Part shown: one piece after another, positions 7,528-16,436 of the stretch | Position numbering within the stretch: the stretch's first letter is position 1 | Layout of the letters: every line of letters begins with the position of its first letter | Assembly (NCBI GenBank): GCA_019309115.1 | Contig: JAFDGW010000027.1 | Location: 1-34,657, forward strand | DNA: 34,657 nucleotides | Direction of reading: 5' to 3' | DNA from: Deltaproteobacteria bacterium | GTDB lineage: Bacteria > Desulfobacterota > Syntrophobacteria > Syntrophobacterales > Thermodesulforhabdaceae | Notes under the pieces: model-generated | What the model was told of the DNA's origin: nothing | The model's database searches: none | What the model saw: the letters and a program-made list of their open reading frames with translations, nothing else | Made by a program: the position numbers and the translations under genes

Positions 7528-7551
7528 CCCCCTTCCATTGAGGAGCGGGGG
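7528..7551 (+). terminator. hairpin after the DGC gene
   Basis: CCCCC (7528-7532) pairs with GGGGG (7547-7551). After one bulged base, TTCC pairs with GGAG, closing a 5-nt loop. It falls 22 nt after the DGC stop and 22 nt before the ACT-domain start. No T-run follows, so an intrinsic terminator is uncertain; it may be a partial terminator or an mRNA processing or stability hairpin. Confidence 0.35.
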
Positions 7552-7573
7552 AATTCTGTGAGGTAAAACGCGT

Positions 7574-7999
7574 GTGAAAGCCTGTGTTCTGAAGATTTTG
7601 GAAAGTGAATTTTCTATCTGCCACCTTGATAACCGTAACGAAATCCCTCAATGGTTGAAAACCGCGAAGATTTTTTCAGTCACTCGGACAAAAGATGAAC
7701 TCTCCGTAGTATGCCCTACCTCTCTGGTACCGACTGGAGTTGAAAGCTCTTCCGGCTGGTCTTGCATAGAAGTGAAAGGTCCCCTTTCCTTCGATCAAGT
7801 AGGCATACTTGCTTCCATCGCTTCCCCTCTAGCCCGTGCCGGCATAAGCATTTTCGTCATCTCAACCTACCTGACGGATTACATTCTCGTCCGCAAAAAA
7901 CAGCTGAAAGCTGCCATATCTACCCTCAAGCAAGCAGGCCATACGGTAGTATCGCTTCGCAAAGTTACAATTTCAGATTCCGAAGATACTTCTGGATAG
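7574..7999 (+). CDS. ACT-domain protein
   Basis: A 141-residue protein resembling the COG3603-type paired ACT-domain proteins. The second half is a clear ACT fold (WSCIEVKGPLSFDQVGILAS, then LARAGISIFVISTYLTDYIL). The first half, with CHLDNRNEIPQWL and FSVTRTKDELSVVC, is the typical N-terminal partner. Such proteins probably bind amino acids and act as regulators; the ligand is unknown. The start is GTG at 7574 with GAGGTAA just upstream; an in-phase TTG or ATG alternative is not evident. The 3' end overlaps the convergent metallophosphoesterase gene by 35 bp. Confidence 0.82.
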   Translation: MKACVLKILESEFSICHLDNRNEIPQWLKTAKIFSVTRTKDELSVVCPTSLVPTGVESSSGWSCIEVKGPLSFDQVGILASIASPLARAGISIFVISTYLTDYILVRKKQLKAAISTLKQAGHTVVSLRKVTISDSEDTSG

Positions 8000-8765
8000 T
8001 GTTTATATTACGAAAATACCTGTGAGATCTAAGTTTCTCAAAAAGCTCGTCTCGATCGAAGGAACATCTGACGAAGATAACGGATTTTTCATCATCGTCG
8101 TACAGTAGGGCATTTGCCATGGCCACGCCGTCCCTGTAAGGCCCCCCCACAGCTCCGGCCTTGAACCAGTATTTTGATCCTGTCTCAAGAGACACCTTGA
8201 ATATATCAAAGTCTAGCGGTACAGGATGCCTAGTAACACTACCATCTTCCCTGAGTTCAAAGAGCATGGGGACATGATCATGACCAGAAAAGATTAACCG
8301 ATAATTGTACTGTTTCCACCTGGGAATGATGGATCTGACCTTATCGTCGTCAAGATAAGTAAAGTGTTCGATGTTCAATTCCTTGCGACTTTCAGGAAGC
8401 ACGAAGGGATCATGATGAACCAACACAAAGTCTTCTTCGGCAATGATAAGCGGAAAATCATCTAACTCAGAGAGCAGATTCTCTCGATGCCATAAAACCC
8501 CTGCTGTATAAGCAGTTGCCTGAATCCTATCCACGTTTTTCGGATCATCGGTAAAAATTCCCGCGACCAGCAATTCATGATTTCCGGCAATCGTCGGTAT
8601 CCCAAGATCAAGGACCATTTTTAGTGTCTCTTCACCCCACGGAAGCCACCCAATAATGTCCCCCAGACAATACAGACGATCCGCCTTTAATTTTTCGGCC
8701 TCCCGGAGACAAGCTTTCAGGGCATAGGGATTTCCGTGAATATCTCCGAAAAAATAATGGCGCAT
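7965..8765 (-). CDS. metallophosphoesterase (calcineurin-like)
   Basis: A 266-residue calcineurin-like phosphoesterase with all dinuclear-metal motifs: GDIHGN (7-12), GDIIGW (35-40), GNHE (61-64), VHHD (116-119) and GHDH (161-164). It resembles the small single-domain phosphodiesterases related to YfcE/DR1281-type proteins; the substrate cannot be assigned. A GGAGG ribosome site lies 9 nt before the ATG. The 3' end overlaps the ACT-domain gene tail to tail. The first 20 codons are about 75% identical in DNA to a relic at 10255-10317, so a second copy once existed nearby. Confidence 0.9.
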   Translation of the reverse strand: MRHYFFGDIHGNPYALKACLREAEKLKADRLYCLGDIIGWLPWGEETLKMVLDLGIPTIAGNHELLVAGIFTDDPKNVDRIQATAYTAGVLWHRENLLSELDDFPLIIAEEDFVLVHHDPFVLPESRKELNIEHFTYLDDDKVRSIIPRWKQYNYRLIFSGHDHVPMLFELREDGSVTRHPVPLDFDIFKVSLETGSKYWFKAGAVGGPYRDGVAMANALLYDDDEKSVIFVRCSFDRDELFEKLRSHRYFRNINTIQKYLRNLKL

Positions 8766-8792
8766 TGGTCATCCCTCCAAAAGATGGCATTT

Positions 8793-8896
8793 GTTTAACC
8801 TCATCGGCAAGTTAATCTCGGCACTTGGGCACCAAAGCCAAATTAATTGATCCAACAATAAAACACTGTTCAAAAAATTTGCAAATGTTTAATCTC
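8793..8896. repeat. three dispersed copies of a GTTTAAYCTC motif
   Basis: GTTTAACCTC at 8793-8802, GTTAATCTC at 8811-8819 (one base shorter) and GTTTAATCTC at 8887-8896 are all in the same orientation. The first and third share 14 of 18 positions, including a flanking GCA. They lie just upstream of the metallophosphoesterase start and could be a repeated binding site. The motif is A/T-rich and short, so chance is possible. Confidence 0.4.
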
Positions 8897-9013
8897 GTAA
8901 GTGCATTGCGACTTGCATCCCCACGGCTTCCAAAATTAGCTTAATTTGCCTTATAAATCTCGGCATTCCGGGTGAGTCCTAGAAACAAAAACCGAGGGGT
9001 TAGAAAAATTGGG

Positions 9014-9043
9014 TTGGTCCGTTAATTATGGTAATGTTATAAA
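9014..9043 (+). promoter_or_regulatory. promoter candidate for the coiled-coil nuclease-like gene
   Basis: TTGGTC at 9014-9019 is followed by TTATAA at 9037-9042 (17-bp spacer), or TATAAA at 9038-9043 (18-bp spacer). It lies about 80 bp upstream of the start codon at 9124. The -35 is a moderate match and the -10 a good one. Confidence 0.5.
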
Positions 9044-9123
9044 AAGTGTCGCAAGATTATGTTATGAGAAGATGAGTAACAGGCCTGTAAGCAACCAAGC
9101 TAAAGAGTTGTAGGGTGGGATTT

Positions 9124-10212
9124 ATGTCTGTAAGCGTTGGATTTATTAAAACTCTAGAAAACGTTGATCCTCAGCTCAGACGTGTTCTTCTGGAACTGCT
9201 GGAAGAACTCGAGCGCCAGAGGGAAGAATCCATTACAAAAAAGGAATTCAACGAGCTAAAAGAGGTAGTGCACGAACTCGGTACAACCGTCAAAGAACTC
9301 GTAGAAACCCAGAAACAAGCAAGGAAAGACCACGAAATCTTCAAAAAGGAAAATCAAGAAAATTTTGGGCGCGTGTGGCAGTCCATCAACGAACTAACCG
9401 AGGTTCAAAAAAGAATCGAAAAGGAAAGCCGCGAAAACTTCAACCGAGTCTGGCAATCCATTAGCGAACTCACTGAAGCACAAAAAAGAACCGAAAAAGA
9501 ACTCGAAAACTTCAAAAAAGAAACCCACGAAAACTTCAACCGAGTCTGGCAATCCATTAGCGAACTCACTGAAGCACAAAAAAGAACTGAAAAAGAACTC
9601 GAAAACTTCAAAAAAGAAACCCACGAAAACTTCAACCGAGTCTGGCAGTCCATTAATGAACTCACTGAAGCACAAAAAAGAACCGAAAAAGAACTCGAAA
9701 ACTTCAAAAAAGAAACCCACGAAAACTTCAACCGAGTCTGGCAGTCCATTAACGAACTCACTGAAGCACAAAAAAGAACCGAAAAAGAGCTTGGACGGCT
9801 TACGAGAGAAATGGTGATGGTGAAAGAACGCCTTGAAGGTATCTCCGACACCGTGGGATATACTATCGAAAATCGAGCATATAAAACCTTACCGCAAATC
9901 CTTGCCGACCATGGCATTAAGGTAGAAGGGCGTCTTATCAGGCGTTATTTGAAAATAAAAGGCACAGAACACCAGGTAAACATCTTTGGTTACGCACAGA
10001 AAAACGGCGAAAAAATTCTTATCCTTGGGGAGGCCAAGGTAAGGCCTTCTAAAAAGGAAATTGCTCGCTTTGAAAAACTATGTGAATACGCTTCAGAAGA
10101 ACTCAAAACCCCGGTGTTTAAAGTCTTTGTTGCCCATGATTTTCCACCAGTCATTGAGGCCTATCTCAAGGAGCACGATTTCTTACCCGTTTGGTCTTAC
10201 GAATTGGAATAG
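9124..10212 (+). CDS. coiled-coil protein with C-terminal DUF3782-like PD-(D/E)XK domain
   Basis: A 362-residue protein with two parts. Residues about 20-240 form a charged heptad-rich coiled coil containing tandem 32-residue units (ENFNRVWQSI.ELTEAQKR.EKELENFKKETH). The C-terminal roughly 120 residues resemble DUF3782-type proteins of the PD-(D/E)XK nuclease superfamily: IENRAYKTLPQIL, YLKIKG, a Val-Asn strand, then ILILGEAKVRPSKKEI with the Glu-x-Lys active-site pair, and a final PVFKVFVAHDF strand. Function is unproven; such proteins are widespread in thermophiles and anaerobes as orphan genes. The ATG at 9124 has GGGTGGGA just upstream; a GTG at 9115 is an alternative. It stands alone between two minus-strand genes, consistent with an acquired cassette. 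Confidence 0.8.
   Translation: MSVSVGFIKTLENVDPQLRRVLLELLEELERQREESITKKEFNELKEVVHELGTTVKELVETQKQARKDHEIFKKENQENFGRVWQSINELTEVQKRIEKESRENFNRVWQSISELTEAQKRTEKELENFKKETHENFNRVWQSISELTEAQKRTEKELENFKKETHENFNRVWQSINELTEAQKRTEKELENFKKETHENFNRVWQSINELTEAQKRTEKELGRLTREMVMVKERLEGISDTVGYTIENRAYKTLPQILADHGIKVEGRLIRRYLKIKGTEHQVNIFGYAQKNGEKILILGEAKVRPSKKEIARFEKLCEYASEELKTPVFKVFVAHDFPPVIEAYLKEHDFLPVWSYELE
9358..9792 (+). repeat. tandem 96-bp coding repeat
   Basis: Three full 96-bp units (9433-9528, 9529-9624, 9625-9720) and a partial fourth (9721-9792) are almost identical at the DNA level. A degenerate 75-bp unit precedes them (9358-9432). Each unit encodes 32 residues of coiled coil. Differences are few and mostly silent or Ser/Asn, so the array expanded recently by duplication or slippage and copy number probably varies. 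Confidence 0.95.
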
Positions 10213-10244
10213 TTATATCTAGTCTTAGGCTTCGTCCTTTGGCC

Positions 10245-12818
10245 TTAATGTTTTCTACAAACGGGCTTCCAGGACGTGGGGATTTCCCTGAATGTCTCCG
10301 AGAAAACAGTGCCACATTGATTTGTTGTCCAGTGCAACTTCTTGCCGTAAGTGCGATACATCCATTCCTTGCCGTTTGACTTCAAAAATATAGCTCCATC
10401 CTTGTCTGTCCTGGCAAGCAAAACTCCGTACTCTGAACACCATTTTACCAACCCCTGATACGGCAGTCGAACTTTTCCATAACTTCGACACGAAGCCACA
10501 ACCATACATGGATCTAGTTTTCTAAAAACGTCTGGGAGAAAAGAATATTTTGATCCATGATGAGGAGCAATCAAAACAATCCTGTCGCCATCTTTTACTC
10601 CTAAATCTAGAGTTTGCATAACTTGAGCGTCAACATCACTTGGAATTACCAGTACCGTTTTCCCGTAACGCACCACCAAAACGGTAGACGATCTGTTGAC
10701 GTCGGTACAAATGCGAGGCAAATCACCCGGGTCTGGATGGATTACTCGGACGGCAACATCTCCGTAGTGATGTGCGCCGAAAACTTCTCCGTAAGGTGGA
10801 ATATAAACCCCGCGTCTTCTGAACATCCCGTTAATATCAGGCACTCCATTTTCCCTTGCTATGCATGGGGCGTCCCAGAACGAATCTACGGGAAAAGATC
10901 GGGCGAAAAAAAACAAACCTTTTGCATGATCAGCATGATAATGGCTCAACACGACTGTATTCAGCCGAGTAACCTTCATTTCCGCAAGAAATGGATGAAT
11001 AACATACCGCCCTATATCAAAATTCCCAGTTCGAAAACCTCCACCGTCAACCAACATGGTATGCCCGTTGGGAAACCGCATAAAAGTCGAATTACCCTGA
11101 GAAACATCGATAACGACAGCTACAAAATCTGAATGGTCCTTCGAAATGGTGTCAAGCTGAAGCCCAGCCCAGAAAACCACCGGCAAAAGAGTTAAAATTC
11201 CCCATCTGATAAACAAATTGCTTTTCCTGAGGAATCTGACCATGCTGAGCAGTACCGCCCAGTACAGGATAACCGGCAGGAAAGAAAACTTGCCGCTCCA
11301 GATATTGGCCGAAGGGAAAGAGCCAAGAAATGCTAGAATTTTAAGTATGATGGAGACAACCCAGCCGTACCAGTGGAAAATCAATCCAGCTCCCTTTTCC
11401 CAGAAAAACCATAGGGTCATAATAAGCAATCCAGCTGGCAATACCACGAAAGTGACCAGCGGCACCAACAATGCATTGCCTACTAGGCTCATCAGCGAAA
11501 ACCGGTGAAAAAGGTAGAGACACAGCGGGAAAAGCCCAATCTGTACACAAAAATTTAGCCACAGGAAATTATAGGTCCAGAGTTTCAACCGCTGGAAAAA
11601 GTTATGAACGTCTCTTGTCGACATTCCAAAGGGCAGTGAAACAGCGAAGATAACGGCAACAGCTGTAAAAGAAAGCAGGAAGGAAAGCGAGAATGCCTGA
11701 CTCGGTGATGTCAGGATTATGGTTACTGCCGCTGCAATTAACAGTGTCATGGAGTTATATGGACGGTAGAAAAACAAAAGTGATGCGGGAAGAAGAACAA
11801 AAATGAAAGCTCGAAAGGAAGGTGGTGAAAGCCCCGTTAACAGGGCATAAAAGCCCAAAATCGGTATAGTCAAAAGAACTACCACGATCCTGTCAGGAAT
11901 TGAAACCAGAATATCCGGACAGCACAACCGGATAAACCATCTAATTAAAAAATAACAAAAAAAAGCCACTGTGGCAAAGTGCAATCCCGAAATTACAACC
12001 AAGTGACTGACGCCTGACGAAGCAATATCTTCCGCCAGGGAAGAAGTAAAGAATCCCCTGTACCCAAGCAACAGAGCTTGCAGAAAACCATTTACATCGT
12101 CGGGATTATTGCATTCTTGACGTACCTTTTTTTCAAGCCATTGGGAAAATCGTCGGCGCAGTCTTTCCGACGTCCGAAAAATTATCCGACAGAAAGAGAA
12201 AAAATTATGCCTTTCCAAAGCCGGCACAAGAAAAAGGTCGCTTTCCAGAAACGCTCGACCATAGATCCCCCTTCTTGCAAGGTAAGCTACGTAATCAAAG
12301 CTCCCCGGGTTGCCAAAATTTTCCGGTCTTCGTATTTTCAATTGAGCAAAAAATCGATCGCCGGGAAGCCATTCCTTGCCAGTACGTCTTATAGAAAGTA
12401 GTATTTTCTCGCCAATCTCTTCGCCGCGTCCATTCAGAAATACGCGATGCACTAAGACGGGAAAAACCACTTTGTCAAATCGCCGATCGGCAAAAGGCAG
12501 GATTTCTCCATCTACTATCACACCATGACAATCCCAGTAACGTGCAAGCTTGACCACCCGTCCAGCCGGGCTACTAACGTAACCAAAAAGGGCACCGGCG
12601 ATCCCAAAAAGAGCGAAGATGATCCATACTCGGCGATTTCTGCTCAAGATTATGAAACCGACAATCGTGAAAAGAGAAAGAAGGACAAGAATGGTCAACA
12701 CCCGACCGTAAAAACCTAGAATAAAGGCAATGCCACAGAAGGAAGCCGGTGTTGTCTTTGAAAAGGGATTATTCGCGAACTCGTTTAATGCGAGCCCCAA
12801 CCTTCCTGAGCTTTTCAT
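10245..12818 (-). CDS. comEC: ComEC/Rec2-family DNA internalisation protein
   Basis: An 857-residue polytopic membrane protein. The N-terminal third has hydrophobic segments and a DUF4131-like soluble part (VVDGEILP-type strands, then [14 protein letters not shown]). The central competence domain contains [20 protein letters not shown] and many membrane helices. The C-terminal metallo-beta-lactamase-like domain begins [20 protein letters not shown] and carries [12 protein letters not shown]. ComEC forms the inner-membrane channel for incoming single-stranded DNA in natural transformation; many bacteria carry it without known competence. The chosen ATG overlaps murA by 50 bp; a later start is possible. 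The last 25 or so residues are read from the relic of another gene in a different frame, so the C-terminal tail is not native. Confidence 0.9.
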   Translation of the reverse strand: MKSSGRLGLALNEFANNPFSKTTPASFCGIAFILGFYGRVLTILVLLSLFTIVGFIILSRNRRVWIIFALFGIAGALFGYVSSPAGRVVKLARYWDCHGVIVDGEILPFADRRFDKVVFPVLVHRVFLNGRGEEIGEKILLSIRRTGKEWLPGDRFFAQLKIRRPENFGNPGSFDYVAYLARRGIYGRAFLESDLFLVPALERHNFFSFCRIIFRTSERLRRRFSQWLEKKVRQECNNPDDVNGFLQALLLGYRGFFTSSLAEDIASSGVSHLVVISGLHFATVAFFCYFLIRWFIRLCCPDILVSIPDRIVVVLLTIPILGFYALLTGLSPPSFRAFIFVLLPASLLFFYRPYNSMTLLIAAAVTIILTSPSQAFSLSFLLSFTAVAVIFAVSLPFGMSTRDVHNFFQRLKLWTYNFLWLNFCVQIGLFPLCLYLFHRFSLMSLVGNALLVPLVTFVVLPAGLLIMTLWFFWEKGAGLIFHWYGWVVSIILKILAFLGSFPSANIWSGKFSFLPVILYWAVLLSMVRFLRKSNLFIRWGILTLLPVVFWAGLQLDTISKDHSDFVAVVIDVSQGNSTFMRFPNGHTMLVDGGGFRTGNFDIGRYVIHPFLAEMKVTRLNTVVLSHYHADHAKGLFFFARSFPVDSFWDAPCIARENGVPDINGMFRRRGVYIPPYGEVFGAHHYGDVAVRVIHPDPGDLPRICTDVNRSSTVLVVRYGKTVLVIPSDVDAQVMQTLDLGVKDGDRIVLIAPHHGSKYSFLPDVFRKLDPCMVVASCRSYGKVRLPYQGLVKWCSEYGVLLARTDKDGAIFLKSNGKEWMYRTYGKKLHWTTNQCGTVFSETFREIPTSWKPVCRKH
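10255..10317 (-). pseudogene. relic of a metallophosphoesterase gene (first 20 codons)
   Basis: In a minus frame different from comEC, 20 codons from the ATG at 10317 read [20 protein letters not shown] and then stop (TAG at 10255-10257). They match the start of the intact metallophosphoesterase at 8765 (MRHYFFGDIHGNPYALKACL) in 12 of 20 residues and about 45 of 60 bases, with many differences at third positions. The metal ligand His of GDIHGN is Gln here. Weak similarity may continue about 20 nt past the stop after a small deletion. The rest of the gene is gone; the nuclease-like gene now occupies the space. It overlaps the comEC 3' end. Confidence 0.8.
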
Positions 12819-14022
12819 CCAGCACTTCGTATCCCCTATCCAGATGATAAATCCTGCTCACTTCCGTTTTGCCCTCGGCAGCAAGACCGGCAAGCACCAG
12901 GGATGCTGAGGCCCTAAGATCCGTTGCCATCACCGGAGCGCCCTGAAGCTCTGTAACCCCTCTTACTATTGCACTGCGTCCTTCAAGCCGAATGTTCGCT
13001 CCCATACGGTTCAGTTCTGGAACGTGCATAAAACGATTTTCGAATATTTGCTCGGTTATGACGCTCACCCCATTTCCCAGGGTCATTAGTGCCATAAACT
13101 GAGCTTGCATATCAGTGGGAAAACCAGGATAAGGCCAGGTTTTCACGTCCACACTGTGAATATTGTCAATCCCCCAGACCTCAATTTCAGAATTCCTTTC
13201 TTCAATTCGGAGTCCTGCAAGTTGGAGTTTTCTTGTTACAGCTTCAAGGTGGGCTGGTTGACAATGCCTTATGACTAAATGACCACCTGTTATTCCAGCG
13301 GCGACCATGTATGTTCCCGTTTCTATTCTGTCTGGTATGATTCGGCATTTCGACGGCCTGAGCTCGACCACACCATCAATGGTTATTTCATGAGTCCCTG
13401 CACCCGATATTTTGGCACCCATCCGGTTCAGATACGTCGCCAGAGCTTCAACTTCGGGTTCCCTTGCAGCATTTTCCAACACCGTTGTACCGTCTGCCAG
13501 TGCTGCTGCCATCATCACGTTCTCAGTGCCTGTTACCGTGACCTGATCGAAAGTGATAACCGTTCCCTTGAGGCGATTTGCCTCGGCGACGACGTAGCCA
13601 CGTTCAATCCTTACTCTGGCGCCCAGCAACTCCAACGCTTTTATATGAAGGTCAATAGGCCTGGCCCCTATGGCACAGCCACCAGGGAGAGAAACCCTCG
13701 CCCTTCCGTATCTGGCAACCAAAGGGCCAAGAACCAGTATTGAAGCCCGCATTGTTTTTACCAGATCATACGGAGCTTCAAGAACATTGACGCTCGTGGT
13801 ATCCACCGTAAGCTCACCGCCATCGTGTTCACTTACTGCGCCCATATGACTAAGCAGGATCCTCATGGTGGCAATATCCCTCAGGCGAGGGACATTGCTA
13901 AACTTATGAACTCCTGGAGCAAGAAGGGTCGATGCCATAATGGGTAGGGCTGCATTCTTTGCACCGCTTATTTCCACAACCCCATTAAGAGGTACTCCTC
14001 CCTCAATGATTAGCTTTTCCAT
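12769..14022 (-). CDS. murA: UDP-N-acetylglucosamine 1-carboxyvinyltransferase
   Basis: MurA transfers enolpyruvate from PEP to UDP-GlcNAc, the first committed step of peptidoglycan synthesis in the cytosol. The 417-residue protein is of normal length. It starts with [22 protein letters not shown], has the active-site loop [15 protein letters not shown] with Cys116 (the PEP- and fosfomycin-reactive Cys of fosfomycin-sensitive enzymes), and ends with the [15 protein letters not shown] segment. It is the fourth gene of rpmE-prfA-prmC-murA-comEC, a gene order recurrent in several bacterial groups. The 3' end overlaps the start of comEC by 50 bp. Confidence 0.97.
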   Translation of the reverse strand: MEKLIIEGGVPLNGVVEISGAKNAALPIMASTLLAPGVHKFSNVPRLRDIATMRILLSHMGAVSEHDGGELTVDTTSVNVLEAPYDLVKTMRASILVLGPLVARYGRARVSLPGGCAIGARPIDLHIKALELLGARVRIERGYVVAEANRLKGTVITFDQVTVTGTENVMMAAALADGTTVLENAAREPEVEALATYLNRMGAKISGAGTHEITIDGVVELRPSKCRIIPDRIETGTYMVAAGITGGHLVIRHCQPAHLEAVTRKLQLAGLRIEERNSEIEVWGIDNIHSVDVKTWPYPGFPTDMQAQFMALMTLGNGVSVITEQIFENRFMHVPELNRMGANIRLEGRSAIVRGVTELQGAPVMATDLRASASLVLAGLAAEGKTEVSRIYHLDRGYEVLDEKLRKVGARIKRVRE

Positions 14023-14036
14023 GATATGACAACCTG

Positions 14037-14906
14037 CTATCTAATCTTTTCTATGCAGACCACCCTGGGAATATGGGCATAGTCATCGAAAATGTTTATG
14101 CTGACTTCCTGCCCCAGTCCACTGACAAAATCTCTTACCGCCTCTGCCTGACCATAGCCAATTTCAATAAATAGAAATCCACCAGTAGTGAGATGCGACA
14201 TTCCCTGAACAATTAGGCGCCGCACAACATCCAGGCCATCTGCACCGCCCAACAGGGCAATAGAAGGTTCAAAGTTTTTTATTTCACGATCGAGCTTACG
14301 ATATTCTTCAGAGGAAACATAAGGAGGATTAGAAACAATCACATCAAATTTAACGTCTGGTAGTAGCGATTCAAAAAGATTCATTACGATGAATCTTATT
14401 CGGTCGGCAACTCCGTGTTTTACAGCATTTCGACGTGCCACATTAATGGCCGATGAAGATATATCCGTTGCAAGAACGGAAATCCCATCAATTTCATGAG
14501 CAAGAGCAACGGCTATTACTCCTGCTCCCGTTCCGATATCAACAACCCTTCGAAACCTTCTTTCCTTGAGGTATTTGATAGCTATTTCCACAAGCACTTC
14601 CGTTTCAGGTCTGGGAATTAACACATCAGGTGTAACTTCAAAATCGAGCGACCAGAATTCACGGTGGCCTGTTATGTATTGAACAGGCTCTCCAGAAGCC
14701 CTCCTTCTCACAAACTCCCGGTAAACTGCTCGTTCGTCAGCTGTCAGAGGTTGATCATATCGCAGGTAAAGATCGATCCGCTCCACACCAAGGGCATGAG
14801 CCAACAAGACTTCTGCGTCAGTCCTGGGATTTGAAATACCCTTTCCCTGGAAATAACGACTCGTCCACTTCAACACTTCCAATATAGTCCACTTTTTTTC
14901 GGACAT
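14037..14906 (-). CDS. prmC: peptide chain release factor N5-glutamine methyltransferase
   Basis: PrmC methylates the Gln of the GGQ loop of release factors using S-adenosylmethionine, raising termination efficiency. The 289-residue protein has the N-terminal helical substrate-binding domain ([15 protein letters not shown]), the SAM motif [16 protein letters not shown], and the Gln-binding NPPYVSSEE motif (Asn193-Tyr196). Its ATG directly follows the prfA stop codon with no intervening base, so it is translationally coupled to its substrate gene. It lies 14 bp before murA. Confidence 0.96.
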   Translation of the reverse strand: MSEKKWTILEVLKWTSRYFQGKGISNPRTDAEVLLAHALGVERIDLYLRYDQPLTADERAVYREFVRRRASGEPVQYITGHREFWSLDFEVTPDVLIPRPETEVLVEIAIKYLKERRFRRVVDIGTGAGVIAVALAHEIDGISVLATDISSSAINVARRNAVKHGVADRIRFIVMNLFESLLPDVKFDVIVSNPPYVSSEEYRKLDREIKNFEPSIALLGGADGLDVVRRLIVQGMSHLTTGGFLFIEIGYGQAEAVRDFVSGLGQEVSINIFDDYAHIPRVVCIEKIR

Positions 14907-15977
14907 TTACAGCTGAAGGCTTTGAATTTGTTCAGTTTGATAGTGGGTAATCAGGGGATCTATGATCTCGTCCAAGGCACCGTTGAGGACTTCCTCTAGC
15001 TTATAAAGGGTGAGGTTAATGCGATGGTCTGTTATGCGATTCTGAGGAAAGTTATAGGTTCGTATTCTTTCGCTACGGTCTCCAGTGCCCACCTGAGAAC
15101 GTCTCTCTTTGGCAATCTTTTCTTCTTGCTCACGCCTTTTTAGCTCAAGCAACCGTGCCCTAAGCACCTTCATGGCCTTGGCTTTGTTCTTATGCTGAGA
15201 CTTTTCATCCTGGCAGGATACTACAATGCCTGTCGGAATGTGAGTAATTCGGACAGCCGAATCGGTGGTGTTAACACTCTGCCCACCCGGACCTGATGAC
15301 CTGAAAACGTCGATCCTGAGATCATTCGGGTCTATTTCAATATCAACCTCTTCGGCTTCCGGTAAGACAGCTACTGTGACAGCAGATGTATGAATTCGGC
15401 CCTGGCTTTCCGTAACCGGTATCCTTTGAACCCTGTGAACGCCGCGCTCGTACTTTAACCGGCTGTAAGCTCCTTTACCGCTTATGTTTGCAATAACTTC
15501 TTTGAATCCACCCATCTCCGTCGGATGGCTATCAAGTATTTCAATCTTCCAACCCTGCCCTTCGGCATACCGGGAATACATGCGAAAAAGATCGGCCGCA
15601 AAGAGAGCAGCTTCCTCGCCGCCTGTTCCAGCCCGAATTTCGAGGATAACATTTTTCTCGTCGTTGGGATCTTTTGGAACGAGAAGTAGCTTGAGCTGTC
15701 GCGTAAGTTTTTCTTTCTGCCTTTGCAGCTCGTCAATCTCTTCCCGGATTAAATGCCGCATTTCGGGATCTTTTTCCTCTTTCAGTAGCTGCTCGTTTTC
15801 GGCTAGTTGTTGCTCCGTTTCTTTGTATTTTCTGTAAGTCTCCACAAGCGGTGCAATTTCCGCATGTTCCTTGGCAAGCTTCTGATATTCCTTCGGTTTA
15901 CTCAAAACCTGCGGATCGCCCAGAGCCTTTTCCAGGTCCGAAAATTTCTTTTCTACAGCTTCCAGTCGTTCTAGCAT
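14907..15977 (-). CDS. prfA: peptide chain release factor 1
   Basis: RF1 terminates translation at UAA and UAG. The 356-residue protein has the N-terminal helical domain, the codon-recognition motif Pro-Val-Thr in [14 protein letters not shown] (the PxT signature that distinguishes RF1 from the SPF-bearing RF2), and the peptidyl-hydrolysis loop [17 protein letters not shown] with GGQ at 231-233. It begins 22 nt after rpmE and is directly followed by prmC. There is no sign of an RF2-type programmed frameshift. Confidence 0.97.
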   Translation of the reverse strand: MLERLEAVEKKFSDLEKALGDPQVLSKPKEYQKLAKEHAEIAPLVETYRKYKETEQQLAENEQLLKEEKDPEMRHLIREEIDELQRQKEKLTRQLKLLLVPKDPNDEKNVILEIRAGTGGEEAALFAADLFRMYSRYAEGQGWKIEILDSHPTEMGGFKEVIANISGKGAYSRLKYERGVHRVQRIPVTESQGRIHTSAVTVAVLPEAEEVDIEIDPNDLRIDVFRSSGPGGQSVNTTDSAVRITHIPTGIVVSCQDEKSQHKNKAKAMKVLRARLLELKRREQEEKIAKERRSQVGTGDRSERIRTYNFPQNRITDHRINLTLYKLEEVLNGALDEIIDPLITHYQTEQIQSLQL

Positions 15978-15999
15978 GGCTGAGTTTTTAAACTATTTG

Positions 16000-16215
16000 C
16001 TATTCTTGGATTTTGTAATCCTTATACTTTTTCAGAAACTGCTCCACTCTTCCCGTAGTATCAACAATTTTCTGCTTTCCTGTAAAGAAAGGATGACACT
16101 TCGAGCAAACTTCCACCCGAAGCTCTTTCTTGGTAGATCCCGCAACTATTTCATTACCACAAGCACATCGGATAACTGCATCGGTGTAATACTCAGGATG
16201 AATGCCTTTTTTCAT
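16000..16215 (-). CDS. rpmE: 50S ribosomal protein L31, zinc-binding form
   Basis: A 71-residue ribosomal protein bL31. It begins [20 protein letters not shown] and has paired cysteines in CACG and [13 protein letters not shown], the zinc-binding (C+) type, and a basic C-terminal tail. The ATG at 16215 follows GGGAGG; an in-frame start at 16233 is less likely. First gene of the minus-strand operon, just behind a near-consensus promoter. Confidence 0.96.
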   Translation of the reverse strand: MKKGIHPEYYTDAVIRCACGNEIVAGSTKKELRVEVCSKCHPFFTGKQKIVDTTGRVEQFLKKYKDYKIQE

Positions 16216-16257
16216 TTCGTTTTTTCCTCCCAATCGCAGATTTCACCAAGGCAGCGT

Positions 16258-16285
16258 ATTATAATTGGAGACCAGAGTGTTGCAA
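16258..16285 (-). promoter_or_regulatory. promoter of the rpmE-prfA-prmC-murA-comEC operon
   Basis: Read on the minus strand: TTGCAA (16285-16280), a 16-bp spacer, then a perfect TATAAT (16263-16258). It sits about 43 bp upstream of the rpmE start, leaving room for a short leader. Confidence 0.75.
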
Positions 16286-16325
16286 GTTTTTTCTTATCAC
16301 ACGGTTTATTATTCATCGCTAGCTT

Positions 16326-16361
16326 AAACCTTGCGCAACAAGCGGAATTAAGGCAAGGTTT
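16326..16361. repeat. 9-bp inverted repeat between rpmE and the RNA methyltransferase
   Basis: AAACCTTGC (16326-16334) and GCAAGGTTT (16353-16361) are perfect complements separated by 18 nt. It lies upstream of the rpmE promoter and about 75 bp before the methyltransferase start. No T-run follows on the plus strand. It may be an operator or leader hairpin. Confidence 0.5.
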
Positions 16362-16436
16362 CGTCGCTGTGGTTACTACTTTGAATACTGTCACGCGTAT
16401 GGAATCTGAACATACGGCTAATTAACGGGTAAGGAA

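Larger units (their letters stand above)
8766..9123. other. intergenic region between divergent metallophosphoesterase and nuclease-like genes
   Basis: About 358 bp with no supportable gene. It holds three copies of a GTTTAAYCTC-like motif near the metallophosphoesterase start, a 15-bp palindrome AAATTAGCTTAATTT (8933-8947), and a probable promoter for the plus-strand gene at 9014-9043. A 25-codon minus frame near 8970-8893 was considered and not called. Confidence 0.6.

Noticed and set aside
8893-8970. 25-codon minus frame upstream of the metallophosphoesterase
   Set aside because: No recognisable family and too short, and its region holds palindromic sequence instead.
9358-9792. CRISPR array or repeat RNA
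   Set aside because: The repeats are contiguous 96-bp coding units with no spacers.
9394-9917. Long open frames on the minus strand opposite the nuclease-like gene
   Set aside because: They arise because the 96-bp repeats are a multiple of three and stop-free in several frames; the encoded sequences are just repeated hydrophobic or Ser-rich mirror images.
10614-11132. 172-codon plus frame inside comEC
   Set aside because: It lies wholly opposite conserved ComEC sequence including the SHYHADH motif, and has no recognisable family features.
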